Origin: Flectonema sp. DT1601
Lineage: Eukaryota > Euglenozoa > Diplonemea > Diplonemida > Diplonemidae
Length of the DNA: 64,000 nt
Assembly (NCBI GenBank): GCA_964019425.1
Contig: OZ025781.1
Location: forward strand, 186,001-250,000
Direction of reading: 5' to 3'
Shown here: positions 1 to 8,595 of the stretch, piece after piece
How the letters are laid out: every line of letters starts with the position of its first letter
Position numbering within the stretch: the first letter of the stretch is position 1
Position numbers and translations under genes: made by a program
The notes under the pieces: model-generated
The model's input: the letters and a program-made list of their open reading frames with translations, nothing else
Database searches by the model: none
Told to the model about the DNA's origin: nothing

Positions 1-162
1 TAGCATCGACTGAAGATTAATAAATACCAATCTCCAGCTTTCCGCCTCGCCTAGCTTATTAAACTATCGAACTAAAAAAAAAAAAAAAATAATAATAATA
101 ATAATAATAATAAATTACACTGATAATATACTAAAGCACTCGTAGAGCATTAGAAATTAACG
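1..162. repeat. AT-rich flank with A-run and (TAA)n microsatellite
   Basis: A run of A (about 74-89) is followed by a TAA-type trinucleotide repeat to about 113. It lies just beyond the 3' end of the LINE fragment at 163-903, so on the minus strand it reads (TTA)n then T-run, which is not a normal LINE poly-A tail. The first 60 bases resemble a spacer piece at 36660-36720, so array-type spacer probably continues to the left. Confidence 0.7.
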
Positions 163-903
163 CTAGGTTGGCAGCAGCCATTTATTTGAATCGAACCACA
201 CTGGATCGATCCGAGAAAACTTAGAAGACCTAATCTTCTCCAGGAATGAATTAAAATGTTGGTTTTTGTTTTTATCCGAATTCAAGAAACAGTATATCTC
301 CAAGTCCCACAAATGGTCGTAGACTTTTTCGATTTCATTTGCGTTATAAACTTCTGAGATCAGTTTTCTGACTTCCTCCTTACACTTCGAATCAAGTGTG
401 GTAACAGTGGAATGAACGGACAAATATTTGACAAGGCGTTGTCGAGGGACCGCTCGACGTAACGGGAAGCTGTCGTGTAGGCTCCGGAGGTCATTCAAGA
501 GCGATATGAGAGCCAACTGGTTTTCAGTAGCAAAAAACTTGTGTAGATGTTGACCCACATCCTCATCTTGATCATTAAATGCCATCTGTGGGAAGTGAAT
601 TTGAACAAACATCTTAGTCTCCGGACATTTCGATAGTAAATGGTGAGTATCTGTATCTCTTTTATTACAGAAGAGACAGTTTGATAATCCCTTTCTTGGT
701 TGCTTCACAAGCGGATGGTGTCCAGTCCTGAGGCGGGCGATTTGCATTTCTCCCTCACGGTTAAGATCTGGGTGGAAGCGTTGAGCACCTCTGCCCATTG
801 TCGATAAAGAGTGCACATGTGATGTACTGCGCTGCTCGTACCAGTTTCTTCGGATTTTATTATTCACTGAACATTGGGTCATCCTGTAGTCAAACTTGAC
901 CAC
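163..903 (-). mobile_element. LINE (non-LTR retrotransposon) 3' fragment with CCHC knuckle
   Basis: An open minus-strand frame of about 246 codons lacks a convincing start and looks like the end of a LINE polyprotein. It contains the pattern QIARLRTGHHPL followed by C-x2-C-x8-H-x4-C (CLFCNKRDTDTHHLLSKC), the zinc-knuckle arrangement found after the reverse transcriptase in many LINE clades, including the ingi/L1Tc group. The remaining ~140 residues are a family-specific tail (PRQRLVKYL, LEIYCFLNSD) that recurs in degraded form at 2397-2666, 10440-10690 and 21260-21500. This is the best preserved of the four and has no internal stop. No endonuclease or RT domain is attached, so it is 5' truncated. 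The clade cannot be fixed by eye. Confidence 0.75.
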
Positions 904-2396
904 TGTTAAGAAAAGGAATGATTTCCAACTTTAATAATAAAAAAAATAAAATAAAAAAGGAAATTTAACAGTAGATGTTCAATATCTACAACAGTTGCCC
1001 GAAGTCAGTCTTTTTTCGTCAAAAAATTTCAAACGACGAAACATAAGAAACGCTGATACCTGTTCGAAGATATCAGGGGAGGGGTGACTCTGATGGCAAC
1101 ATTGATGGGAAACAAAAAGGTCGAATCACAAAACTCAAAACACGCAAATGAATTGAACGAAACATGCAAACTGAAAACCCGCAGATTTGTATTTTCATTT
1201 AAACTACTCAAATAATCCAGTCTTGGTTTTATTTTCGTCAAGTTGTGATTACATGAAATGCGGGTAACATTTGGTCATTAATCATCACGGCAAACAAAAT
1301 AATTTAGACTAGCGTTGCTCGGAAGGATTATTCTCAGCTGCTTGTCTAGAGACTAACAGGTTCAAAACAACAAAGAAAGGAAAGAAATGATCGAAAACCC
1401 GCAGATTTGTATTTTCTTTTAAACTATTTTGTTATCCCAGTACTTTTCACATAATCAAGTTTTGGTTTTATTTCGTCAAGTCGTGATTACATGAAATGCG
1501 GGGAAATCTGAATTTTATTTTCATTTTCCCCATCGGGATATTAAACATCGCGGCAAAGTTTTCATAGCTTCGGTCGGAAGGATTACTCCCAGCTGCTTGT
1601 CTAGAGACTAACAGGTTGAAAACAACAAAGAAAGGAAAGAAATGATCAGAAGAGGGTAACCTGATACTACATCATTGGGAGGAAAGAGAAGGGAGTAATA
1701 ACTAAAAATGAAAAAAAAAAAAAATTAAAATTAAAATATCTTTTAGATTCCTTTATCTAAAACCTTTTCATTCATGAAATAATCACATATGTGTAATAAA
1801 GCCATTCACCTCCCAAAGTATTAATACCGTCGTAAAGGATTTATCATAGCCTATAAAATAAGAACCACACGAATAACTATAACAATCTGTAAGGAATAGA
1901 ATCAAAAGGAATCTTAAATAAGACCACACAGTCTTAACTGCTCCGGACCTCGACCGGAAATGGGAATTAAAAAAAAAAAATGAAATCAATACCAATTTTA
2001 GGTACTATCTACTAGAATGGTAAAAGGTAAAAAAAAAACTATATATTTCGTAGTTGTTAATCAAAAGAAAAAAAAAAAGGTACATTTAAAAAAAACACAA
2101 CAGGGCAATTTATTATGTTTTCATCAACGAGAAGGAAAAACTTTGTTAGCTATTTAATCCAAACGTTGCTGTATATAATGAGTACTAATACAAGAAGACC
2201 CAATCTGTAACCGTCTCAAATGACTGTTTGGACTGTTGAAGTAGCCTCAACTGAAGGGAAGCTTCAACTCTATAGAAAATTAAAGCACAACAAATTTTAG
2301 CCTTCCACCCTTGACCAAGCTTAACAACCTATTTAAATAAAGAATAAAGTGAACCGAAATTTGAAAAATAAAATAAATACATAAATAAGATAAAAG
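904..2396. other. Spacer 0: repeat modules, no gene
   Basis: AT-rich sequence without a credible gene. It holds an R7 hairpin block (1028-1140), two tandem copies of a ~110-base segment ending in a conserved ATGAAATGCGG (about 1170-1265 and 1394-1505), R9 copies carrying GCTTGTCTAGAGACTAACAG (about 1338-1390 and 1592-1640), and a block at 1737-1985. 1394-1650 and 1737-1985 are nearly identical to 9125-9380 and 9884-10110 in spacer 1, so this is the same kind of array spacer. 2000-2396 is A-rich and shows nothing recognisable. Confidence 0.7.
1028..1140. repeat. R7 module (type copy): 8-bp hairpin block
   Basis: The hairpin at 1053-1076 has arms CTGATACC and GATATCAG (8 pairs, one G-T) around an 8-base loop. 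It is followed by GGTGACTCTGATGGCAAC and, in full copies, by GAATCAC about 40 bases later. Other hairpins are at 8526-8549, 15879-15902, 20063-20086, 26990-27013, 30493-30516, 32416-32439, 38352-38375, 43733-43756, about 48360-48383 and 53545-53568. It lies 3' of genes 3 and 5-10, 200-940 bases past their stop codons. Function unknown; a structured 3' region or a small mobile repeat are both possible. Confidence 0.7.
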
Positions 2397-2666
2397 TCAA
2401 TACTGACAGAACACACGAAGAGCGTTGACGATTAACTCTTGTTTGGTAACAGCCTCGTCTTCTTTTGCTTTGAACCATGCAGACTCGATCCGAGTATAAT
2501 TAGAAGACATGACTTCTTCTATACACTTTGAATCAAGGGAATGAACGGTTAAATATTCAAAAAGTCGTTGTCGAGGGAGGCTCCTGAAGTCTTTCAAGAG
2601 CGTTACCAGAGTCAATTGACTATATATCACTAAGTATGTTGTGTTGATATTGATTGAAGTCATCAT
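2397..2666 (-). mobile_element. LINE 3'-tail relic
   Basis: The minus-strand translation contains PRQRLFEYLTVHS and LDSKCIEEV, matching PRQRLVKYLSVHS and LDSKCKEEV of the 163-903 fragment, then diverges. It lacks the CCHC knuckle and much of the middle. With the RT piece at 2790-3012 it probably formed one element reading right to left, now heavily deleted. Confidence 0.65.
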
Positions 2667-2789
2667 ACACGTGAGAACTTCTCAATTAGGTTAACAGAGC
2701 TTGTTGCATGTTCTGTAACACATCTGTAACCGAGAATCAAGAAAGCATCATTCCCACACGAAATGATAAATACCTTCCTTATCTTAACA

Positions 2790-3012
2790 GACAAACACGG
2801 TTAAGTCACCAACGTATAACAGCTTCAGATTGGTATTTGTGATAGTTTCCGGCAATGAGTATACACATACTCAAAACAAGAGTGTCACACGGCTAGAAAG
2901 GAAGTTACCAATCCACTTGACATATGGGACATATGGGATGAGTATTGAGAGCCTGCTCATTCGAATATGTTGGTCCGCATTACTAAAAGCTCGTGAGATG
3001 TCGAAGAGTATC
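2790..3012 (-). mobile_element. LINE reverse-transcriptase palm relic
   Basis: On the minus strand 2985-3005 encodes FDISRAF, the motif A signature of LINE reverse transcriptases. It is followed by SNADQHIRMSRLSIL and VKWIGNFLSSR, as in the usual 'vkWi..fLs.R' segment. In the same frame 2796-2816 encodes YVGDLTV, a degenerate motif C (usual YADDLT). Motif B is missing and one TGA lies between the two halves, so the domain is internally deleted and dead. SRAF rather than SKAF is common in trypanosome ingi/L1Tc elements, a weak hint to the host group. Confidence 0.7.
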
Positions 3013-3311
3013 ACAGTTACATATAATAATGCACACTATCACTATCTCGACACACAATAAAGAGACATTAAAGTACGCGACTCGAAACAAACTTTTATTC
3101 GAACCTCGCAGCGAACATGCAAAAAGGGGAAAGAAAAAGAATGATCGGAAAAGATGAAACTGCTTTAGCATTTTGAGTATAGTGACGACGACGGGGAAGG
3201 AACTCATTCCCCGATCTGCAGAGGTAACTTGATACTAATATTAAATGGAAAGCAACTTGAAACTGGCTAAAACGAGAATAGGGTTCAGCGATCTGCAGGG
3301 AGGGAAAGCAT
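3013..3311. other. 3' flank of gene 1
   Basis: Purine-rich sequence between the LINE relic and the gene 1 stop codon. GCAACTTGAAACTGGCTAAA near 3253 recurs near 9470 in spacer 1. A segment at 3290-3311 (GATCTGCAGGGAGGGAAAGC) is the start of the R6 module that runs into the end of gene 1. No gene seen. Confidence 0.6.
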
Positions 3312-3344
3312 TTATAGTTTTCCATGCTGCGGTACTAACGAAGC
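3290..3344. repeat. R6 module copy inside the 3' end of gene 1
   Basis: GATCTG.AG.GAGGGA, CATTTAT and TTCC then GCTGCGGTACTAACGAAGC match the intergenic R6 copy at 8285-8353. In intergenic copies such as 61204-61222 the core is a perfect hairpin, CTGCG-7 bases-CGCAG; here the right arm has drifted. Genes 2 (about 10920-10980) and 4 (about 21925-21984) end in the same module. Confidence 0.75.
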
Positions 3345-5801
3345 TTTACTAGCAACAAAAAAAGTAGGGTGAGTGCGTTCCCTCAGTTCTTCATCTTTTT
3401 GTTTCTCCTCCGCTGATTTCCTACAACAACACATGTAAACAATAACAATAACAACTATTACGAATACGCCAGAACATATCGAAATCAGAAGTGTATTGCG
3501 AAGCTTCACATCGCTGTCATCACTACTTTCAGAAGTAGCTGACGCCACAATGGAACCTGGCACCTTGTAAGTTCCAGCCTCAAATTCCACCCAATTAGTT
3601 GAAACAGTCGAACTGAGTGCAGCAGTTTGCTGAAACATCTGCAACTCTGTTGCAGCTGAGAATGGAGGCCAGAAAGGCAACACATGATCAGCATAAACAG
3701 GAAGAAATTCATCCGAAATAGATGTGCTCGGATCAGTGTAGAAAGCAGCTAAACTGAATGAAAGCGCGGCGTTAGTTCTCGTGATTGGAGTCAGTGGCTT
3801 GTTTACGTTGTTCTTGGCGGCGGTAGCAACCCAAGATTTCCACTCGAAAAATGGTCCATTTGTAGCAGAACTTACTCTGTGCTTTTCTCCAGATACACCA
3901 CCAGCAGTGACAATTGTTACGGCCTTGGCCTTTCTAAGGAGCTTCACAGTATGAGAACAAGAACTACCACATCCTCCGAGTGATATAACTTTGATGGTTG
4001 CGAATCCCTTCGTAGGTTGATTGAGTTGTTCATTCGCTGCAAAGGTACACTGAGCAAAACCAGCAGAGCCTATCAATGCAAATGGTGAGTCGAAGAGAGA
4101 AGTAATCTTTGGAACCACAAACACTTCAGGTGATCCAGCAGCCCTGCTCTTCTTCGGAGCCTTGTTAAAGAGATCATTTAATTTAGCTTTTGCTTTCTCC
4201 ATGTTTGTACTGGCCAAAGGTTCGTTGTATAAGCTTTCCCCGGTAGAAATACGTAACGCGTTGTAGTTTTCACCACCAACTGCAACAGATTGTATCAAAC
4301 TGATGTATCCCTTAGTGAAGTCAGTGAGGTGGTATTCAGAAGCACCCTTAGTGGAAGCAGCACTTGCAGGTGAGATACGGAAATCACTTTTTGTTTTTGA
4401 GGCTTCTCTGAGTCCTGCAGGGTATTGGAGCTTCGGGGTCAAGTACTCAATCGCTGTAGAGTACAAGATAAGAAATCCTCCACCGTTACCACGGACGTCC
4501 AGGATCAATTCTGTGATTCTCGGGGAAAACGCAATCCCATAATCATTGCAAGCCTCAATAACTTTTAAAAACCTAAGGAAGACTTTTGCCTCATCACAAC
4601 CCTGTAAGTTGGCGGTGCTAGGGGAAAAGGTTCCGATGTACAAGTACATTACTGGATTTGCGTTGGTTTCGAAAGAGCTGCACACAATATTCGGTTCATT
4701 GGTATTTTGTGGATATTGAGCAACTATCTTACCCTGATTCCAGAGATCTGAAGGAGCAAGCTGCTGAACTGATCTTTTGGACACGCGTTCCTGTTCCTTC
4801 TTTGCAGATGCAGCCTTGTCAGCCTTGTCAGCGTTGTGAAGATCTCTCGCAATGTCTGAAAGTGGATTAGGAGGAAGGTTAGGTCCGGAGTTCACTTCAG
4901 GACTTTTATGAATACCTGCCCTCTGATCAGCGATAGGAGGAATTGGTTTATATGCCTCTCTGTTCTGCCTGATGTGAGTAATGTCGTTAGGGGTCACTGG
5001 TGCTTCCTGTACCTGAGCACCTCTCGCAGTCGCTGCTGGACGGTTACCAGCAACTATGACAGCGGTTGTTAACTGTTGTTCTGCTCTTCCAGAGTAGATT
5101 GGAAGGGTGTGAGACGTACCAGCAACAGTTATTTGCATTGTGGTGGCCTGGTATCCAGATGTAGTTGAAGATATACCTGCAGCGGCTGGGTTCGCTAGAT
5201 ATTCATTAAGGTCTGCGCCATTAGACTTCGAAGTGCCGTTGTCACCAAGCAACTTTGCTAAAGAGGCCACTGCTGGCTGTCCGTTGATTGCAGTTACGAT
5301 GTCGCCAACCTGAACACTGCTCCACGTCTGTCCCTGAGAATAGGCAGTGAAAAGTACATAGTGTCCACTGATAAAAATAACTTGCTGTCCATTATCCATT
5401 CTGGTTCCGAATTCAAAAGGAATAGATAAAGTAGAGTGATATCCCGATGGCAGAGTGTAAGAAGTATGCCCGTCTTGCAACTTTAAGAAGAGTTGAGCCA
5501 TTGAAGCTTGAAATTGGAAATCACTATTCCACTGTTGAGTAGAGAACTGTTGAAGAGAACCCTTCAAGTTAACCTTTCCAATCACAGATGGGTCTGTTGA
5601 TAGAGCGATGTCAGTTCCATGGTAAAACTCAACCATCTCAAGCGCTGCTTTTGTCGCTTCCGTCACAGTTGCTTGATCCACCGGAACAGTGTTGTAACAG
5701 TCAAAGATTTCACTAGCTCTGTAGTAGTAAAAGTTATCTATCAGCCGCCCCTGCAAATTACATTGCGACACCGCCAGCAGGTTTATCATTGAGAGTAACA
5801 T
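3312..5801 (-). CDS. Gene 1: membrane-anchored S41/CPAF-like serine peptidase
   Basis: 829 residues. The start is the conserved ATG at 5801: the frame runs 5' of it without another ATG to a TAA near 5864. Residues 1-13 form a short hydrophobic signal peptide. QDGHT at 109-113 carries the presumed catalytic His112; 160-188 is PDZ-like (VQVGDIVTAINGQPA). A Pro/Ala/Lys-rich linker spans about 245-365 with a KR pair at 342-343; ELILDVRGNGGG (431-442) is the S41 core strand and turn; GGCGSSCSH places the nucleophile at Ser613. A Ser/Thr stalk, a TM helix at ~769-790, CCC at 791-793 and an acidic tail follow. S41/CPAF-like enzymes cleave proteins with Ser/His chemistry; the topology suggests cell-surface or endomembrane action. 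The last ~17 residues (ASLVPQHGKL) are encoded by the R6 repeat. The conserved upstream leader is missing beyond 5870, so expression is doubtful. Confidence 0.88.
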   Translation of the reverse strand: MLLSMINLLAVSQCNLQGRLIDNFYYYRASEIFDCYNTVPVDQATVTEATKAALEMVEFYHGTDIALSTDPSVIGKVNLKGSLQQFSTQQWNSDFQFQASMAQLFLKLQDGHTSYTLPSGYHSTLSIPFEFGTRMDNGQQVIFISGHYVLFTAYSQGQTWSSVQVGDIVTAINGQPAVASLAKLLGDNGTSKSNGADLNEYLANPAAAGISSTTSGYQATTMQITVAGTSHTLPIYSGRAEQQLTTAVIVAGNRPAATARGAQVQEAPVTPNDITHIRQNREAYKPIPPIADQRAGIHKSPEVNSGPNLPPNPLSDIARDLHNADKADKAASAKKEQERVSKRSVQQLAPSDLWNQGKIVAQYPQNTNEPNIVCSSFETNANPVMYLYIGTFSPSTANLQGCDEAKVFLRFLKVIEACNDYGIAFSPRITELILDVRGNGGGFLILYSTAIEYLTPKLQYPAGLREASKTKSDFRISPASAASTKGASEYHLTDFTKGYISLIQSVAVGGENYNALRISTGESLYNEPLASTNMEKAKAKLNDLFNKAPKKSRAAGSPEVFVVPKITSLFDSPFALIGSAGFAQCTFAANEQLNQPTKGFATIKVISLGGCGSSCSHTVKLLRKAKAVTIVTAGGVSGEKHRVSSATNGPFFEWKSWVATAAKNNVNKPLTPITRTNAALSFSLAAFYTDPSTSISDEFLPVYADHVLPFWPPFSAATELQMFQQTAALSSTVSTNWVEFEAGTYKVPGSIVASATSESSDDSDVKLRNTLLISICSGVFVIVVIVIVYMCCCRKSAEEKQKDEELRERTHPTFFVASKASLVPQHGKL

Positions 5802-6436
5802 TTTATTTGAAGAACTGTTTAATAAAATACAGTAACAGTTCACAACATTCACAGATGTGTATTAATTACTTCAGACATCTAACCGACAAACAGATAAACA
5901 CAAAATATTTAAAATGAAATTTGTATTAGCGGAGAGTGATCATAAATATTAAATAATCAAAACATTCACAAAACAAAAGTAAATATAAATAAAGGTTGGG
6001 TTAGCCACATGAAGTTACACTTTTTTTTTTTTTTTGTAGTAACCATTTGGTTCAGTTCGTGTGATATTACAGGTGGCCTGCTGGGCTATTATGAACTTTA
6101 AACTTTAAGAATATATTTTGTCTCATAGACACCCCTTGGATCAATTTTAGGGGGTGAAATGCAATTTATGCCATGCAGTATTGTTAGAAGGCCTGTGTAT
6201 TGGTGAGTAGCTACGCGTAATCAACAATACGATTTGTGAGATGCAGCTGACTAGCGTGAAATGATGAAAAGATTTGCTGACAGCGCTCGTTAATTACACG
6301 ACAGGAGCACTGAGAATGATTTTCATATCGAAAACAGTGAGAATATGAGTTTTGTTATATTAGTCAGTATTAGCTATATTAGAGGAGAGTTATCACAAAT
6401 CAAATAAATAAATAAAAAACATGGGAAGCAAAACTT
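5802..6436. other. Spacer 1, part a: upstream of gene 1
   Basis: The first 70 bases match the type B leader (CAGATGTGTATTAATTACTT) and then depart from it, so gene 1 lacks the pyrimidine-tract acceptor that other genes share. 5880-6230 is single-copy AT-rich sequence with a T-run at about 6020-6036 and no gene. 6260-6400 is a partial R4 module. Confidence 0.6.
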
Positions 6437-6522
6437 TTCGTTTTCTGAGGCTTCTCTGAATCCTGCAGGGTATTGGATTCGGAGTGAAGTACTCAATCGC
6501 TGTGGCGTACAAGATTCCTGCT
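6437..6522 (-). pseudogene. Interior fragment of a deleted S41 gene copy
   Basis: About 85 bases match codons around 453-480 of the array genes (compare 4391-4470). The translation gives YATAIEYFTPN and PAGFREAS, as in YSTAIEYLTPK and PAGLREAS of gene 1. The rest of the copy is gone. The gene-less leader at 6850-7158 lies in the right place and orientation to have been its 5' end. Confidence 0.8.
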
Positions 6523-6849
6523 TCAAATAAACTACTAGAAAAAAATGCTGCCAAGTCAAATTGACACCGACGGTTGACTAATGGGAAACTTAATAAAATT
6601 GTCGGGGTAGGGGAAAGCGGAGAATCCATCTGCAAAAGCCTGTGAGGAGAACCCCCGCAAAAACAACGACTTTTGAACTCAACGAGCAGATATTAAGGGA
6701 AGATATAAAGAAGACAAAAATCAATGTAAAAATAAAACAGGTGATCACTTCAAACCAACAGGAAGTCCATTAACATTAAAGCATCAATTCGAAATCGACT
6801 GTCGAGGGTGTTTAACGACGACATCTATTTTTATTTGAGCTTGGAAAAG
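6523..6849. other. Spacer between gene remnant and solo leader
   Basis: AT-rich, no repeat module or coding signal recognised, apart from sequence immediately left of 6850 (TTTTCCAAGCT on the minus strand) that is shared with the solo leader at 58371. Confidence 0.5.
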
Positions 6850-7158
6850 AAAACTGATGATGAGAAGTTGTGGATTCATCGTATTGACTGGATGGGTAAC
6901 TATTTGTGGTATCGACTTAGTACGAATATCTGTGTTGATGTCCTGGAAAAGAAAAGTATCAATCAATTTAGTGACTAACATTAAAAAACCAACACAGCCC
7001 AGCAGGTAGCTGTCGGGATAACGGAGTTAGTTGTTCAACGCCTGGGCTCCCTGTTGAGGGAAGTCATCCGGCAAGCGAGTTGTTTACTTGCATCCCATTG
7101 TTATCGAAACAAACGAAATTGACCTTTACGGTGTGAAGTCGCTTGAACAATATAAAAA
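6850..7158 (-). promoter_or_regulatory. Solo leader 1 (type A, no gene attached)
   Basis: Same block that precedes the array genes: conserved upstream region, pyrimidine-tract/CAG acceptor (CTTTTCTTTTCCAG) and the start ATGAATCCACAACTTCTC (MNPQLL). Instead of AAATAAAATG and the S41 frame it continues with TTTTCCAAGCT and stops after about 31 codons from MNPQ. Either the S41 body was lost, or this is the leader of a different former gene. The same junction occurs at 58371. Confidence 0.75.
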
Positions 7159-7881
7159 GTTTTTATAAAAAAAGAATCCAGCAATGTTTTATTTACTTTC
7201 CCCCCCACTCGTAGTATTTATAAGACTACCAAGTGTACGATGGGCAATGAGCTGAAAGTGTCCAATCCCAGGCGAAGGTTCAAGAAGTTCTCACAGAGGT
7301 TTAGTTTTGTTTTCCTGCTTGTGATGTCATTCTCAGATATCCATTTCATTTCCGTTGACAGCACCTTTTATAATTCACAAGAGAGGAGCAAAAGAAAGAA
7401 GGCAAAAAACTTTGAGAAAAAACACGAAAAACGAAAACAATAACTATTGTACGTAGAAAAAACGGCCTCAGAAAATATCGGAGAAGACGACAAGCTTTGA
7501 CCTTCTTCAGGTACCCAAAAAATAATAGAGATCGTGTTTTCTGTATCTTTTTTCTTCTTTATGTATTTTATTTTTAATTATTTTACGAAGCCTAGGAGCA
7601 AAAAGCCAGGAAAAGCTCAACAGGGTAACAGTTATATCGCTACCAGCAACCGTGAGACTCTCACAGACTATAAGAGACGTAGAATAACCTGGAACAAATG
7701 ACTACCTAAACCCACCGCCCGCGCGAGCAGACAGTGTTGCTGTTCTCCTTTGAAATCTTAATACAGCCGCACTGAGAAAGATTCACACGAGAACAGTTAG
7801 AATATGAGTTTTGTTACATTAGTCAGTATTAGGAGAGTTATCACAAATAAATAATAATCAAAATTAAATAAATAATTAATT
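7159..7881. other. Spacer 1, part b: R2 module and AT-rich sequence
   Basis: Contains an R2 copy (7228-7392) whose plus-strand frame reads NPRRRFKKFSQ then LLVMSFSDIHFISVDS and runs open for 67 codons (7240-7443). A 7770-7860 segment is the right part of an R4 module. 7159-8580 is nearly identical to 18870-20120, marking a segmental duplication. Confidence 0.65.
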
Positions 7882-7962
7882 AGGACTACACTCCTTACCC
7901 ATCCCTCTTCAGCGAAAGAGAGCAAGGAGGACACTGCGGTATCAGACCTGTCCTACTTATCG
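7882..7962. repeat. R5 double-hairpin module (type copy)
   Basis: A compact ~80-base element. Outer stem CTCCTT/AAGGAG encloses CTCTT/AAGAG with loop CAGCGA, followed by AGGACA-18 bases-TGTCCT as an alternative or adjacent stem. Good copies are at 8126-8207, 15454-15534, 19662-19742 and 26570-26650. Shortened or drifted copies are at 47740-47803, 52853-52915, 53090-53157, 57812-57872 and 60550-60620. It resembles a small structured RNA, but no known family was recognised: there is no tRNA acceptor/T-arm pattern and no clear snoRNA boxes. Confidence 0.6.
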
Positions 7963-8125
7963 TTCTCAGCAAATGGACTGAATATGAGTTTACATTAATA
8001 TTATTTATTTTATTATTTAGAAAATTAGGATTGCAAAGTAAAGAAATATAAAAGTCAACCAAAAATATTCATTTCTGCAGTTTCTTATAATAGTTAGTTT
8101 GCGATTAAAATTAAAATAATTCATT

Positions 8126-8207
8126 AGGACTACACTCCTTACCCATCCCTCTTTAGCGAAAGAGAGCAAGGAGGACACTGCGGTATCAGACCTGTCCTAC
8201 TCATCGT
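8126..8207. repeat. R5 double-hairpin module, tandem second copy
   Basis: Nearly identical to 7882-7962, about 244 bases away, with both hairpins intact. The interval 7963-8125 is AT-rich. Confidence 0.6.
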
Positions 8208-8595
8208 GTTTGCCCTTCTCAGCAAATGGACTGAATATGAGTTTGTTATATTACTTTGTTAGTAACAAAAAGACGTGTCGAATGATCTGAAGAGAGGGAG
8301 GATGGGAATCATTTATGTTATTGTATTATTCCTGCTGCGGTACTAACTGCGTTGTCCGTCAGAATATAAAAAAACGATCAACAACTTGTTACTAAAAAAG
8401 GGATTTCCAGTAACTTTAATAAAAATTAAAAAATAACAAATTCAACGAATCACAAAAGAGGTACAATATCCATACAACAGTTGCCAAACAAGTCAAAATT
8501 TTCAAACGACTAAACATAAGAAACGCTGATACCTGTTCGAAGATATCAGGGGAGGGGGTGACTCTGATGGCAACATTTTTTTTTTTTAAAGCAAA
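8208..8595. other. Spacer 1, part c: R6 and R7 modules
   Basis: R6 hairpin at 8334-8352 (GCTGCGGTACTAACTGCG) and R7 block at 8505-8580, cut short by a T-run. No gene. Confidence 0.6.

Noticed and set aside
3380-3410. KDEEL in the tail of several copies as an ER-retention signal
   Set aside because: It is internal, not at the C-terminus, and follows a transmembrane helix on the cytoplasmic side.
3506-3712. Second minus-strand frame overlapping the 3' third of each gene (MNFFLFMLIMCCLSGL...)
   Set aside because: Out-of-frame shadow of conserved coding sequence; differences between copies follow the S41 frame.
4658-4870. Plus-strand frame of 70 codons inside gene 1, repeated in most other copies (e.g. 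12381-12593, 17403-17615, 62998-63210)
   Set aside because: It is the antisense of the most conserved part of the S41 gene; its persistence follows from that, and it has no features of its own.
5802-5852. Upstream GTG as start of type B genes, giving 17 extra residues
   Set aside because: GTG starts are not expected in a eukaryotic nuclear gene, and the conserved ATG of MLLSMINLL is the first in-frame ATG after an upstream stop.
7882-7962. R5 as a tRNA gene
   Set aside because: No acceptor stem, anticodon arm or T-loop pattern fits, and the stems are in the wrong places.
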